Origin: Calcarisporiella thermophila CBS 279.70
Taxonomy: Eukaryota; Calcarisporiellomycota
Reading direction: 5' to 3'
Length of the DNA: 28,423 nt
Assembly: GCF_041956535.1 (NCBI RefSeq)
Contig: NW_027192194.1
Location: 1,117,196-1,145,618 of the forward strand
Part shown: positions 9,983 to 19,205 of the stretch, in pieces
Position numbering within the stretch: position 1 is the first letter of the stretch
Layout: every line of letters starts with the position of its first letter
Notes under the pieces: generated by a model
The model's input: only the letters and a program-made list of their open reading frames with translations
What the model was told of the DNA's origin: nothing
Databases searched by the model: none
Translations under genes and position numbers: made by a program

Positions 9983-11549
9983 GAGGAAGAAAACATATTT
10001 TTATATGAGAATAGCAACATAAATTCTTATTTCATATTCTCATATACATTTACCAACTATACTCCCCTATGTTATATCTAAGTTACCCTCATGCTTTATC
10101 CAATTTTCGTGTACGATAATCTTCGTGCTGTTTCATTAGACTATATATTTCCACCAAGGACTCATTTGCAACTATTCCATAAAATCTTCACTCTCCTACT
10201 ATTCACAGTTAGTATTAAGAGAATTAGACAAGAGTACTTTTAAAATTAGACTTGAATGGTGCATAATCTATAATTGGGTAATGGGGTTTGTAATGAGGCT
10301 GGTGGAGTCATGTCGAGGTAATAATGATGAACAATGATTTCGTTTACCGAATTAGCACTACATGACTTAGAGTGGCATGCCATTGTTTTTGCAAGTTCAG
10401 AGTTCTGAAATCGTTTAATCTTAATCAATTTGGGATTATGCAGGGTCGGTTTATCCGGAGTCCAAGGAATTTATAATAGGGGTTTCCAAGCATTTGCGGA
10501 ACGGTTGTGTACGAAAATCTCGGTTGAGGGGTAGAGTTTATAGCGCAATCAACTGGGTTCCATATGGATTTCTAATTCCCAGTACGAGAGTGGATGAGTT
10601 GGCATTGCGAATCATTTTTCCCATCACAATCTGACAAATTGACCGTCTGGCCTCATAAGCCATAAGCTTTGTGTCAGTATTAGGAAATTTCTGAAACTTA
10701 TGTGAAAATATTCACCCTGACAATTCTGACAAATCCAAGCCAAATTATTCATCTTTCTTAGCATTTCGGCAACACAGATCGCATTATGGGCCGTGGAATT
10801 AAAAATCAAAAACTTCTATATAATAATCTCGTCCTCCCCCTAACCAGCTGCTGTAAATTTTTGCATTCCAAGCTCGATCCTAATAGAACTAATATAATGA
10901 ACGCCCGCAACTCTTGTAAACAATGCGGTCAAGGACCCTTTGAGAGCTGGCACAGCTTTCTCAATCACCGGTGCATCCCACCCTAGTATCCTTGAGGGAT
11001 GAAAGAGCTAACACAGCTTGTGAAATATCACAAATGAATCCTCATTTGACCCGTTGCGAAAAATCGCTATTTTCTAAGCTTGCGAACATGACTACCTCTC
11101 TCAATCTCCTACTGCCGACTAGTACACTTTAAGTGAACGAGTACACGAGTCCCTTCAAGAGATTTACCATATAGAAATCAGGGAGATTTCTATGCTTTTC
11201 CTAATATCATCATATGCTCAGCCATATATGCATCGGACTGTTTTTTTCAGTTTCTTGTAATTAGCCCATCCATGATTTAGGAATAAAACAACCCGTATTT
11301 CTAATAACATGAAAAAGGAAAATTTTTATTCCTTCAGAGGTGTTACATCCACTAAATACTACTTTACTGCATTAGTCCCTCGGAAACAAACCTAATCACA
11401 GCAAAAATTATTTATTCGAGTAGAATAAATAATAAATAATAAATAATAAATAATATATAATATGAATATGTAAAATGGGAGACTGAGTTTGATATCACAT
11501 TATAGTCGAAGTGATATTGGGCGTATATACTGGAAATTACATGCAGGTG
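9983..11549. other. Long intergenic region
   Basis: These 1567 AT-rich bases separate the LPMO gene from MFS1. They contain a 66-codon ATG-started open frame (10786-10986, plus) ending in a short C-x2-C and H/C-rich segment. Two minus-strand stretches (10246-10428 and 10624-10809) have scattered Cys but no ATG supporting a gene. None resembles a known family. A 7-base tandem repeat lies at 11424-11451. I see no tRNA or transposon ends. Confidence 0.45.
11424..11451 (+). repeat. AATAAAT heptamer tandem repeat (4 copies)
   Basis: Four perfect copies of AATAAAT lie about 100 bases beyond the MFS1 stop codon, on its 3' side. On the plus strand each unit contains AATAAA. MFS1 is transcribed from the minus strand, where the unit reads ATTTATT, so this is not an ordinary poly(A) signal for that gene. 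Confidence 0.9.
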
Positions 11550-13094
11550 TTATTTTACAGTGACATTGGCGGCAATAAACCAGGCCCAACTGGTAGCCAT
11601 AAGCGATAAAATCAGAGTGACGCTGATGATAGAGAGAAGGCGGGGCGACCGAGGTTTTTTCGTTTCATCACTAGATTCTGAGGCTTTTAGTGTCTCGAGA
11701 ATTAACTTACGCGCTTTCGTGGACACCTCCATGATGCGATGGTTGTAGACGCGGTCGTAGAGCCAATATAAGACACAGGAGATGAAAGCTAGTATCGCCA
11801 CTACAAAAAGCATAAGGAGAGCATGGTCATAGCGCCCCCCATCTGCGTCCTGTAGGTAGCCGATAAGCAGATTTGAAATGACCGTGCCAGTGCTGAACAC
11901 TGCTTTGTCGATGCCGGTCCCGGAACCGACATACTCTTGAGGGAGGGCGAGCGAGATGGTAGAGCCAAGCGCCACGGGAACGACTGCCATAGAGATGGAA
12001 AAAAGAAGCAGTGCAAAAATAACAATGGCTCCTTTCGTCAACAAAAGTAGAAGGAGCGCGATCATCAGAAAACCTCCACATAATACAAGCAACGTCATGC
12101 GATGCCCATAACGGTCCATCCAACCGCCCACCATGGGCGAAATAATAACTGGCACTACTAGCGACACACTTGCAATCAAAGACGCCTGTGACTCAGACGG
12201 GCTATAGCGTTGTTGGACGAGCTCAGTGAGAGAGCCGAGCAACGGGTTCCAACTGGCACCGAAAAAAACCATTGTCAGTGGAACAAACCAGTAACCTGCG
12301 GGGAATCGCAGGATATTGCGAAGAGAAAATGAGCGCTTTTGCTGCGCGGAAATGTCTTTCGTTCCCAGAGAGTATAGGATGACGGCATAGGTTGCAGTGG
12401 CCAAGCAACTGAGCAGACACACCCCGAAAGCTACCCAAACCACGACATTGTAGCGTCCCGCTGCCTCCTTCAGGGGGATGGCTACCACCTGCGCTACGAA
12501 GCCGCTGAGATTGCTTGTGGCAATGAATACTCCGAAGGCAAGGCTGAGGGCAGTACCTCGAAACCAGCGCGCAAGGATAGTCTTCTGTGCCACCAGTGTA
12601 ACCCCTGAGCCCATTCCGTGTAGTATGCGGCCCACAGTCATTAGTGCAAACAACCGCGTCTCGGACGCAATCGCAATGCACAAATTTGCCAGTGCTACCG
12701 AGCAAGTTGATGCTACGGCCACCGGGAGTGGCCCGAATCGGTCCATAAGAATCCCTCCCACCATGGGCATAAAAGTGCCCATCAGGAACACGGCCGACTG
12801 TGCAATACCATATTGCGTATTATTGATATCAAGAGCCTCTTTGAACGAACCCTTGAGCACGTAGAGCGTCTGTCCTGAGTATGCGCCGCCGGCACAGAAA
12901 AGCACCACTGTGACTAAAATCAGCAACTTCACAGCGTTAGGTGGGTTCACCTCCTTATTTTCACTTCTCTTCTCGCTTGAAGAGACCATTCCGGTCTCAA
13001 CAGAGTCAACCTTTTCATCGTTTGTGCGTGTAGGAGGAGAAGAGTCAAAATGAGTTGAAGTTGAATTAGCATTCCCATTCATCATTGTCGTCAT
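11550..13094 (-). CDS. MFSD1-like major facilitator transporter (MFS1 of the siderophore cluster)
   Basis: A single exon encodes 514 residues and about 12 membrane helices. The start is the ATG at 13094; the frame stays open further upstream but only with a TTG. The first 55 residues are hydrophilic and Ser/Asn-rich, probably cytosolic. The MFS signature G-x3-D-R-x-G occurs after helix 2 (residues 113-121) and again in the second half as GGWMDRYGHR. The segment near residues 155-209, with VAQ-T and a WF-G motif, resembles MFSD1, which transports dipeptides from lysosomes in animals. It is a clear paralogue of the transporter at 16469-18004: over this 55-residue segment I count 30 identities. 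It is divergently transcribed from the siderophore synthetase across a 676-base promoter. Siderophore export or precursor transport is inferred from position only. Confidence 0.9.
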   Translation of the reverse strand: MTTMMNGNANSTSTHFDSSPPTRTNDEKVDSVETGMVSSSEKRSENKEVNPPNAVKLLILVTVVLFCAGGAYSGQTLYVLKGSFKEALDINNTQYGIAQSAVFLMGTFMPMVGGILMDRFGPLPVAVASTCSVALANLCIAIASETRLFALMTVGRILHGMGSGVTLVAQKTILARWFRGTALSLAFGVFIATSNLSGFVAQVVAIPLKEAAGRYNVVVWVAFGVCLLSCLATATYAVILYSLGTKDISAQQKRSFSLRNILRFPAGYWFVPLTMVFFGASWNPLLGSLTELVQQRYSPSESQASLIASVSLVVPVIISPMVGGWMDRYGHRMTLLVLCGGFLMIALLLLLLTKGAIVIFALLLFSISMAVVPVALGSTISLALPQEYVGSGTGIDKAVFSTGTVISNLLIGYLQDADGGRYDHALLMLFVVAILAFISCVLYWLYDRVYNHRIMEVSTKARKLILETLKASESSDETKKPRSPRLLSIISVTLILSLMATSWAWFIAANVTVK

Positions 13095-13770
13095 TGTCGA
13101 GATGCTTCCTAGGGTGGAGCATCCAGCACAGGGGCTAGAGAGAGGAGGGGGAGAAAGGCTTGGACCTTTGAACAAAGCGAAAACAAAACAAAACAAAGGT
13201 CACGATGAAAACAATAGTTGTTTCCCGCTTTTCAGCTAACAAAACATGATACGACCTTTGTTAGAAGAATTCCTAGTAGTTTTGCGCTACTCTTTACTCA
13301 TACGATTCCATTCCAACTCCGACGAACCCTATCAGATTCAGGATGCGGCAATATGATGAAAATGCTTTTGCACCGTTACACAATCGGGCATAAGTAAGCC
13401 CATGATGATCTATTATCAAATCAAGATTTGGTTTATGATAAGCATACTAATAAGAAATTAAATGTTGCAGAGCTATTGGCAGCAATAACCGGAGTAGCAA
13501 TTTTGAACCAACCCGCTTGTATTATGGACAAGCTGGCGGGGTTCCGGATGGGAAGTGGGATGATGTTTGCAATGGAGTTTTAGGAAAGACAGGTATCCTG
13601 ACAACACAACCGATATTTAACTCAATGAGTTTCAAAGTTTCCGTAAGAGGCTATCTGATTTTTTATTTATTGTCTCAACTTTCCTGTTCTCGACTTTAAC
13701 TTCTTTTTACTTTTCATCCTACTTCATTCTTCGCATTGTACGCGTTCTTATCTTGTGAAAATCAATCAAT
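13095..13770. promoter_or_regulatory. Shared divergent promoter of MFS1 and siderophore synthetase
   Basis: These 676 bases separate the two start codons. The region contains TTATCA (13413-13418) and TGATAA (13436-13441) as an inverted pair around a further perfect palindrome, plus another TTATC at 13748-13752. GATA-type zinc-finger factors (SreA/Fep1/Urbs1 class) repress iron-uptake genes in many fungi through (A/T)GATAA sites, so iron control is plausible. A 60-codon open frame at 13517-13699 is not convincing as a gene. Confidence 0.5.
13413..13441. promoter_or_regulatory. Candidate GATA-factor palindrome
   Basis: TTATCA at the left end and TGATAA at the right end are exact reverse complements. 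Between them, CAAATC-AA-GATTTG (13417-13430) is a second perfect inverted repeat, overlapping the left element. The site lies about 330 bases from each start codon, the position expected for an operator serving both genes. Binding is inferred only. Confidence 0.35.
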
Positions 13771-15702
13771 ATGGCTCCCATCACTGTCATACCCGTCAGT
13801 CTTGACGCTCTTAACGTCAAACATAAAGACCTGGCCACAGCAAATGGTATCAACCCCCATCCTAACGCAAAAGCAAATAGCAAAGACGTCGCTCCGGCCG
13901 TTGCTCCCGAATACCTTACCAAAGCACGCAACAACAACATGGCTCGCCTGCTCGCCTGCCTTGTCAACGAGGGTTGGGGCAATGCCTACATCGCACCACA
14001 CGCTCCTGTTGGAGCAACAACAAGTAGCCCCAGTGGACGTTGGATGCTAATTGCAAGTAGTCTTACCACACCTCCTCCCGCTCAGAGCCTCGAGACATGT
14101 CTGTGGGTGCCGCTCCGCAACATGCCCGTGGTGCAGCAGAACTCGGACTCAGAGTGGCCGAGAGTGACGTTGCTAGATCAAAACGAGTTTGCTTTCCCCG
14201 TATATCGCACAAGTAAGGTGACCCACCCGGCCGACGCAACGGAGCCGATGGAGGCCGTTTTGGATTCAATCGAGGCGCTAAAGATGATGCAAAAGTGGCA
14301 CAACTGGTCCCAGCCCGAGGTGGACCAGCTCGCTTCTCAGCTTGCAAGTTCAATACGCAACCAGGCAGTTGCGTACACGCGCCGTAGTCCGCTCCCCCAA
14401 CTTGGCAAAGCAACCGCCATGGATTGGGAACTGAGCTTGGTTGAGGGTCACCCCACGCACCCGATGAACCTTGCTCTTCACGCTGTCGATCCTTTGCCTC
14501 CGCTACATGATGTGACTCCCCTGTTGCGCCCCACCCTGCGCTTTTGCGTTGTGCCTCGCGACGAAGTGATCGTGTGCGGTGAGTTTGAAAAGACACTTGC
14601 TCCGTTGCTGATCGATGCAATTTACGATCGTGAGAACGAGGTGGCTGTGCCTGTTCATGAGGTGCAATTGCCCAACGTCCTCTCTCGCTTCCCCAATGCT
14701 CGGCTCCTCGATGTCGCTGTTCCCGCCACTGCGCAATCTTCGATTCGCACAGTGGTACCCGACACACTTCCCTCCATTTCCCTAAAATTGCCGCTGGGTA
14801 TCGTCATGTGCACATCACTACGCACCCTCTCCAAATACTCTGCTTATCAGGGTCCAGCTTTGGTGCCTTTTCTTCACAACGTCATTGATGACCCGGATCT
14901 GCTTTTGCCTGTGGACGAGTTTGCAAGCTGCTTGCCGCGACACCCTAGCAATGCCGTTGCCAAGCATATGACCTGCGTGCTCCGAAGAGATGTGGACACC
15001 CTTGTGGCGCCCCGCGGTGAAATTGCATTGACCGCGGCTGCGTTGATTGAGCGTGATGTAGACGAGCAGTACGTGTTGACCAAGGTTTTCAATCTCGACA
15101 CGTTCACAAAACGTAAAGCTTGGTTACAACGCTATATCCAGCTCGCCATCAAAGCATATATTTCGCCATTGAAATATGGCGTTGCTTTTGAAGGTCATCT
15201 GCAGAATTCGCTCCCTCGTTTCAAGCGTTGCCCCGAAACTGGAGAATGGGTTCTTGTTGGATTTGCGTACAGAGATTTTGGCGGTATTGAGGTGCATGCC
15301 CCCACGCTCCGCGAGACAACGGGCCTCACCTTGGATGTTCTCGACGAGAAGGCGTTTGTATTTTCCGAGAAGATGTCCTCTTTGTATAGTCTCGTGTTCC
15401 ATGCGCTCTTCCAGTGTCATTTACACTTGATTATCCGCGCCTCCGACATGCACTACAATGGCGAGGGCTGGCGTATGGTACGTGAGGAGCTTGAGGCCAC
15501 TCTCCCTCGTGATAGCGACATCTATCGTCACTATTTGCAGAGCCCTACTGCGGATTGGAAGTGCTATATTGGCATGAAACTTCAGGGCGCTGAGATCGAC
15601 ATTATGTATTCCAAGATCACCAATCTGATTGTCTACGACCGACCCTCCGACGAGCTTGCTGAGCAGCAGGATGACGCCCATGTATATACAGTGTCTCGTT
15701 AA
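13771..15702 (+). CDS. NRPS-independent siderophore (NIS) synthetase, IucA/IucC family
   Basis: A single exon encodes 643 residues, the usual size of NIS synthetases. These enzymes adenylate a carboxylate such as citrate with ATP and condense it with an amine or alcohol; the rhizoferrin synthetase of Rhizopus belongs here. The GHPTHP motif is at residues 226-231, followed by a fungal-type P-PPL..LLRP-LRF-VVPR segment. CTSLR is at 347-351 (the ATP-binding T-S-x-R). In the C-terminal FhuF-like part, EGHLQN is at 474-479 and RDFGG at 501-505. The Lys and Arg that usually follow the HP box are Leu here (L234, L236; see findings). A poly(A)-signal-like AATAAA lies at 15779-15784. The gene is divergent from MFS1 and is followed 766 bases later by MFS2. 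The product is probably a carboxylate siderophore, but the substrate cannot be read from the sequence. Confidence 0.92.
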   Translation: MAPITVIPVSLDALNVKHKDLATANGINPHPNAKANSKDVAPAVAPEYLTKARNNNMARLLACLVNEGWGNAYIAPHAPVGATTSSPSGRWMLIASSLTTPPPAQSLETCLWVPLRNMPVVQQNSDSEWPRVTLLDQNEFAFPVYRTSKVTHPADATEPMEAVLDSIEALKMMQKWHNWSQPEVDQLASQLASSIRNQAVAYTRRSPLPQLGKATAMDWELSLVEGHPTHPMNLALHAVDPLPPLHDVTPLLRPTLRFCVVPRDEVIVCGEFEKTLAPLLIDAIYDRENEVAVPVHEVQLPNVLSRFPNARLLDVAVPATAQSSIRTVVPDTLPSISLKLPLGIVMCTSLRTLSKYSAYQGPALVPFLHNVIDDPDLLLPVDEFASCLPRHPSNAVAKHMTCVLRRDVDTLVAPRGEIALTAAALIERDVDEQYVLTKVFNLDTFTKRKAWLQRYIQLAIKAYISPLKYGVAFEGHLQNSLPRFKRCPETGEWVLVGFAYRDFGGIEVHAPTLRETTGLTLDVLDEKAFVFSEKMSSLYSLVFHALFQCHLHLIIRASDMHYNGEGWRMVREELEATLPRDSDIYRHYLQSPTADWKCYIGMKLQGAEIDIMYSKITNLIVYDRPSDELAEQQDDAHVYTVSR

Positions 15703-16468
15703 TTTAATATCCTCTGATTTTAATATCCATTTGTATATATATTTATTCTATTGTTATGTCTTGTTTCGAGGTAGTAGAAATAAATTTACACGATCTTTTT
15801 CTTAAACTTTCACTACGAGCACAAACTTCGCTTAGAGTTCTAGCACAAAAAAAATTTTTTATATTCTGAAACTAAGGTTCTTTCACATGGGTAGGCCTAT
15901 CTCTTGGCTGCCCCACATCTAAACGTAAATAAATCCAGGTTCAAAATTAATCTCTTCGATGGGCCTGCTCTTCCTCAAAAGGAGAAAAGTTTGACCTTAT
16001 CGATCTTGGACAAGCATATAACTTTTGGACGGAAAAACAAAGTAAAAACAAGGCCATTGTTTTAGCTGAAAATATGGTGTTGTTAGGGGCTTATTTAGAA
16101 TATTCTTATAACAGTGCAGCTTGTTTATCGAGTTAAGCACTAGATCTTTTTCCTTCCTCTCACCACAATCGTACGATAAGTGAGAGCCGAAACCAATCAA
16201 ATCCCAGTCATACATCAGTTAAGTCGGTGAAAATAATAACAAAGATCAGGCCACAAATTGTTCAAGCGCGGTTAAAAAATATTAAAAACACAGCGCTCCG
16301 ATGCGATCCCGACTCGCCTGGAACATAAAATACCACGCGCTGCCTCCTACGACCCCTTGTTTCCGCAAGTGCTGTCTGCATTCACATCGCCTCCATCCCT
16401 AATCCACTCTAGTCCTCCTCCTTCTTCTCTCTCATTCCTCCAAATCCATTCCCCATTTCATATTCATC
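15703..16468. promoter_or_regulatory. Spacer between siderophore synthetase and MFS2, with MFS2 promoter
   Basis: This 766-base spacer includes the synthetase 3' end (AATAAA at 15779-15784). Three scattered GATAA-type motifs occur, near 15998, 16124 and 16175; GATAAG at 16175-16180 is the best. The number is close to what base composition would give by chance. A long C/T-rich tract at about 16409-16455 ends just before the MFS2 ATG, typical of fungal transcription start regions. No gene is seen. Confidence 0.5.
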
Positions 16469-18004
16469 ATGAGCCGACAGCCTAATGGTGCCGAGTCCGG
16501 CTCGGATACCGCTAACTCTCTCTCTCAAGAAAAGCCTCAGCTCATCAAGGAGGAGGACGGCACATACCCAACAGAGGAGGAACGAAAGGTCCCGTTGAAA
16601 TTTAAAATACTAGCCCTCCTGTGTGCTATCTTCTTCTCGGCAGGAAGTCACTTTGCCACGAATGCATTGAACTCTCTCAAAACAGCGCTCAAGACAGAAC
16701 TGGCAATCGACAATACCCAATATGGAGCAGCACAAGCTGCCCTCTATCTCATGAACACGTTGATCCCGGTGATGGGTGGCCTGATGATTGACCACTTTGG
16801 CACTATCAAAGGCTCCTTTGTATCTTCGACTTTAGTACTGGGAGGCAATATTCTGCTTCTCATTTCCGCATACGTTCGCAGTTATGGGCTTCTTGTGGCG
16901 GGACGTGTAATGCATGGATTCGGCTCTAGCATTATTATTGTAGCCCAGCAGACCATTTTGGGCCGGTGGTTCCGTGGGAGTGCTCTTGCCACTGCCCTTG
17001 GAATTCAGACCGCATCTACCAATCTGTTCGCTTACATTGCCCAGGTTTCTATGGTGCCACTCAAGGACTCTGGCTGGTGGGGCAACGGCTTTTGGCTCTC
17101 CGTTTCCATTTGCTTCGTCAGCTGGCTCACCGTGCTTATTTACGGATTTGTGCTGTACCGTTCTGGCGGCGAGCAAATTGGAAACCGACCCAAGCGGCCT
17201 CTTTCATTGCGCGATATCGTTCATCTTCCTGCCGCATTTTGGTGGATCCCGCTTATTATCTTTTTCTTTGGAGGCAGTACCTCACCTTTCCTTGGTTCCG
17301 TTATTGAGTTTGTGGGCAAGCGCTATGGGATGAAGGAACAGGTTGCTTCCGTCAACGGCAGTGTTTCGCTTATTGTACCTATTGTATTGTCGCCTTTGAT
17401 GGGCGGATTCCTTGATCGGTTTGGTCATCGCACTACGATGGTGATCTTTGCAAGCTTCTTGCTGATACTCAATTATGCACTACTGGGCTACTCTTGGGCT
17501 CATCCTGTTGCTCCGCTTGTGCTATTCTCCATTGCCAATGCCGTTGGGCCCGTCGCATACAACTCGGCTGTAGCCCTCATCTTGCATCCAGACCTCGTGG
17601 GCACCGGCTGTGGGCTTGTGCGTGCTGCCTTTAGCGTTAGTGTGTCAATGGTGCACTTGCTGACCGGCAATCTTCAGGACGCCTATGGCGGATCCTACGA
17701 TGGAGTCATGATCATGTTTTTAATTTTGTCTATCCTGACAACCTTAGTCGCCATTGGATTTGCCCTTTACGACCGCGCTTACTACTTCGGTATGCTCAAT
17801 GCCTCTGTTGCTCGGCGTCTTCGTATCATCGACACTAAGCGTGATCAGCTTCCGAACACCAGCAGTGCAAAGAGCAAGGTGCCTCTGCGCTCCTACATTA
17901 TCTGCGGCATTTTCCTCATCTTTGTTCTCGTTGCTTGGGCTTGGTTCATCTGGTCGCTTGTCGAGAATCCTACCAAGACTTTTGCTCGCTACAAATTCAA
18001 TTAG
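16469..18004 (+). CDS. MFSD1-like major facilitator transporter (MFS2 of the siderophore cluster)
   Basis: A single exon encodes 511 residues, with a 40-residue charged cytosolic N-terminus and about 12 membrane helices. The MFS loop motif GGLMIDHFG is at 103-111, with the second-half counterpart GGFLDRFGHR. The VAQ-T and WFRG segment (about 158-171) matches MFS1 closely, and both share DNTQYG/NNTQYG before helix 2 and a YDR..Y segment after the last core helices, followed by one extra C-terminal helix. The two are paralogues of the same subfamily, placed on either side of the siderophore synthetase. AATAAA at 18065-18070 is a good poly(A) candidate. Family assignment (MFS, MFSD1-like) is firm to moderate. 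Transport of a siderophore, its precursor or its ferric complex is inferred from clustering. Confidence 0.9.
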   Translation: MSRQPNGAESGSDTANSLSQEKPQLIKEEDGTYPTEEERKVPLKFKILALLCAIFFSAGSHFATNALNSLKTALKTELAIDNTQYGAAQAALYLMNTLIPVMGGLMIDHFGTIKGSFVSSTLVLGGNILLLISAYVRSYGLLVAGRVMHGFGSSIIIVAQQTILGRWFRGSALATALGIQTASTNLFAYIAQVSMVPLKDSGWWGNGFWLSVSICFVSWLTVLIYGFVLYRSGGEQIGNRPKRPLSLRDIVHLPAAFWWIPLIIFFFGGSTSPFLGSVIEFVGKRYGMKEQVASVNGSVSLIVPIVLSPLMGGFLDRFGHRTTMVIFASFLLILNYALLGYSWAHPVAPLVLFSIANAVGPVAYNSAVALILHPDLVGTGCGLVRAAFSVSVSMVHLLTGNLQDAYGGSYDGVMIMFLILSILTTLVAIGFALYDRAYYFGMLNASVARRLRIIDTKRDQLPNTSSAKSKVPLRSYIICGIFLIFVLVAWAWFIWSLVENPTKTFARYKFN

Positions 18005-19205
18005 TCATACTTTCCTTTCATTTATATTACGATATCTATTGTTTTTTTTTATTTAATTTTTCTTAATAAACAAATTTAATATTGGTATTTTTCAACGAGA
18101 AGAGTATTTAAAATCCCTTTCTTTGAACAATAGTGCCTTTACATGACATATCAACCAGAAAAAAATGACTCAATAAAATGGAGTGAAAGGGTCCACTCTA
18201 CAAGATATTGAAGATAAACTATTCATTTAAGCTTGAGGTGTGAATAGATCTGCAAAGACAGGATCGCATCTATTCTATTCTCGACAGGGCCGGTTGCGCA
18301 TTTTTGAAATGCTGATAATAGTGTCTCCGTCATACTTTCAGTGGCGAGATTTGGCTGCGATCCCACTTAGCGATCACTAGAGTGGAAAATAGTTCTCCAC
18401 ATTGCGTCAATTGGGGCGACCTAACCATAGTGTCAAGCCATCCATTAACTCAATACTTAGAAAAGAAGTAAGCAAAGAAGTTAAGCTTCGTGGAGAAACC
18501 GCGGGCTTCTATGGAAGATGGAATCTCTTGGAATGCGTTCTTCCCAACTTCCCCAACATTTCCCACACTTTCCTCTTGCGCACTAACTCCTTACACCATC
18601 CCCTAATAGAATAGAACACAGTCCGGGTTTCCTTCATCCTCCCGTCCTCTTCCGGATATATACAAGTGGAGAAAGAAGCTTAAAGTTTCTGTGCCTTGTT
18701 CCATGGTACACAAGGGCTTTTCCACAAACTCAAATTTAATGTTTTCTGAAGTCTGACTTTGATTCCCTGGTTCAGGTTAATCTGATGGTTAGTTAAATAA
18801 GCCATCTTTTTTGGAACAGTGAGAGCTCCGCTCTACCCGGAGTTCCTAGGTCTTCCGAAGAATTGTTTTAGTAAAGCATTTTGTGAACCACTCATAGGAG
18901 AGTTGCTAAATACGCGGCGGCGCTTAATGACCATAGATCGATGCACCACCAAGCATATCCTCTGGACAAAGCAGGTCTTTTGCTATGCTTGCGACTCGAG
19001 AGAGAAACAAAAATAGACGTTCAAGTCATCTGAATTGGCTATTTTCCGTTCCAGATATAACAGGGCAAGGCAATTAGCATGAAAATAAGGGTACATTCGT
19101 TGAGATCATTATTAATTAAATATGCGAAACATTTTAAATCATCTCAATTCATAACAACACACAAATTAAATACGCCTCCATCGCTCCTCCCTTTCCTCCA
19201 TTATT
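18005..19205. other. Intergenic region between MFS2 and nuclease
   Basis: This 1201-base AT-rich spacer separates two convergent genes. Open frames at 18402-18614 and 18819-19016 begin with TTG and GTG, lack splice partners and match nothing I recognise. A short stretch near 18460-18620 has more balanced composition and could be a decayed coding relic, but I cannot support one. Confidence 0.45.

Noticed and set aside
11424-11451. AATAAAT repeat as a poly(A) signal array for MFS1
   Set aside because: MFS1 is on the minus strand, where the unit reads ATTTATT. The AATAAA only appears on the plus strand, where no gene ends nearby.
13517-13699. 60-codon open frame in the divergent siderophore promoter
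   Set aside because: Too short, no conserved features, and it overlaps the expected regulatory region of two genes.
14063-14767. 234-codon minus-strand open frame within the siderophore synthetase
   Set aside because: It is a shadow of a strongly conserved enzyme gene; the peptide is Arg/Ser-rich with no family features.
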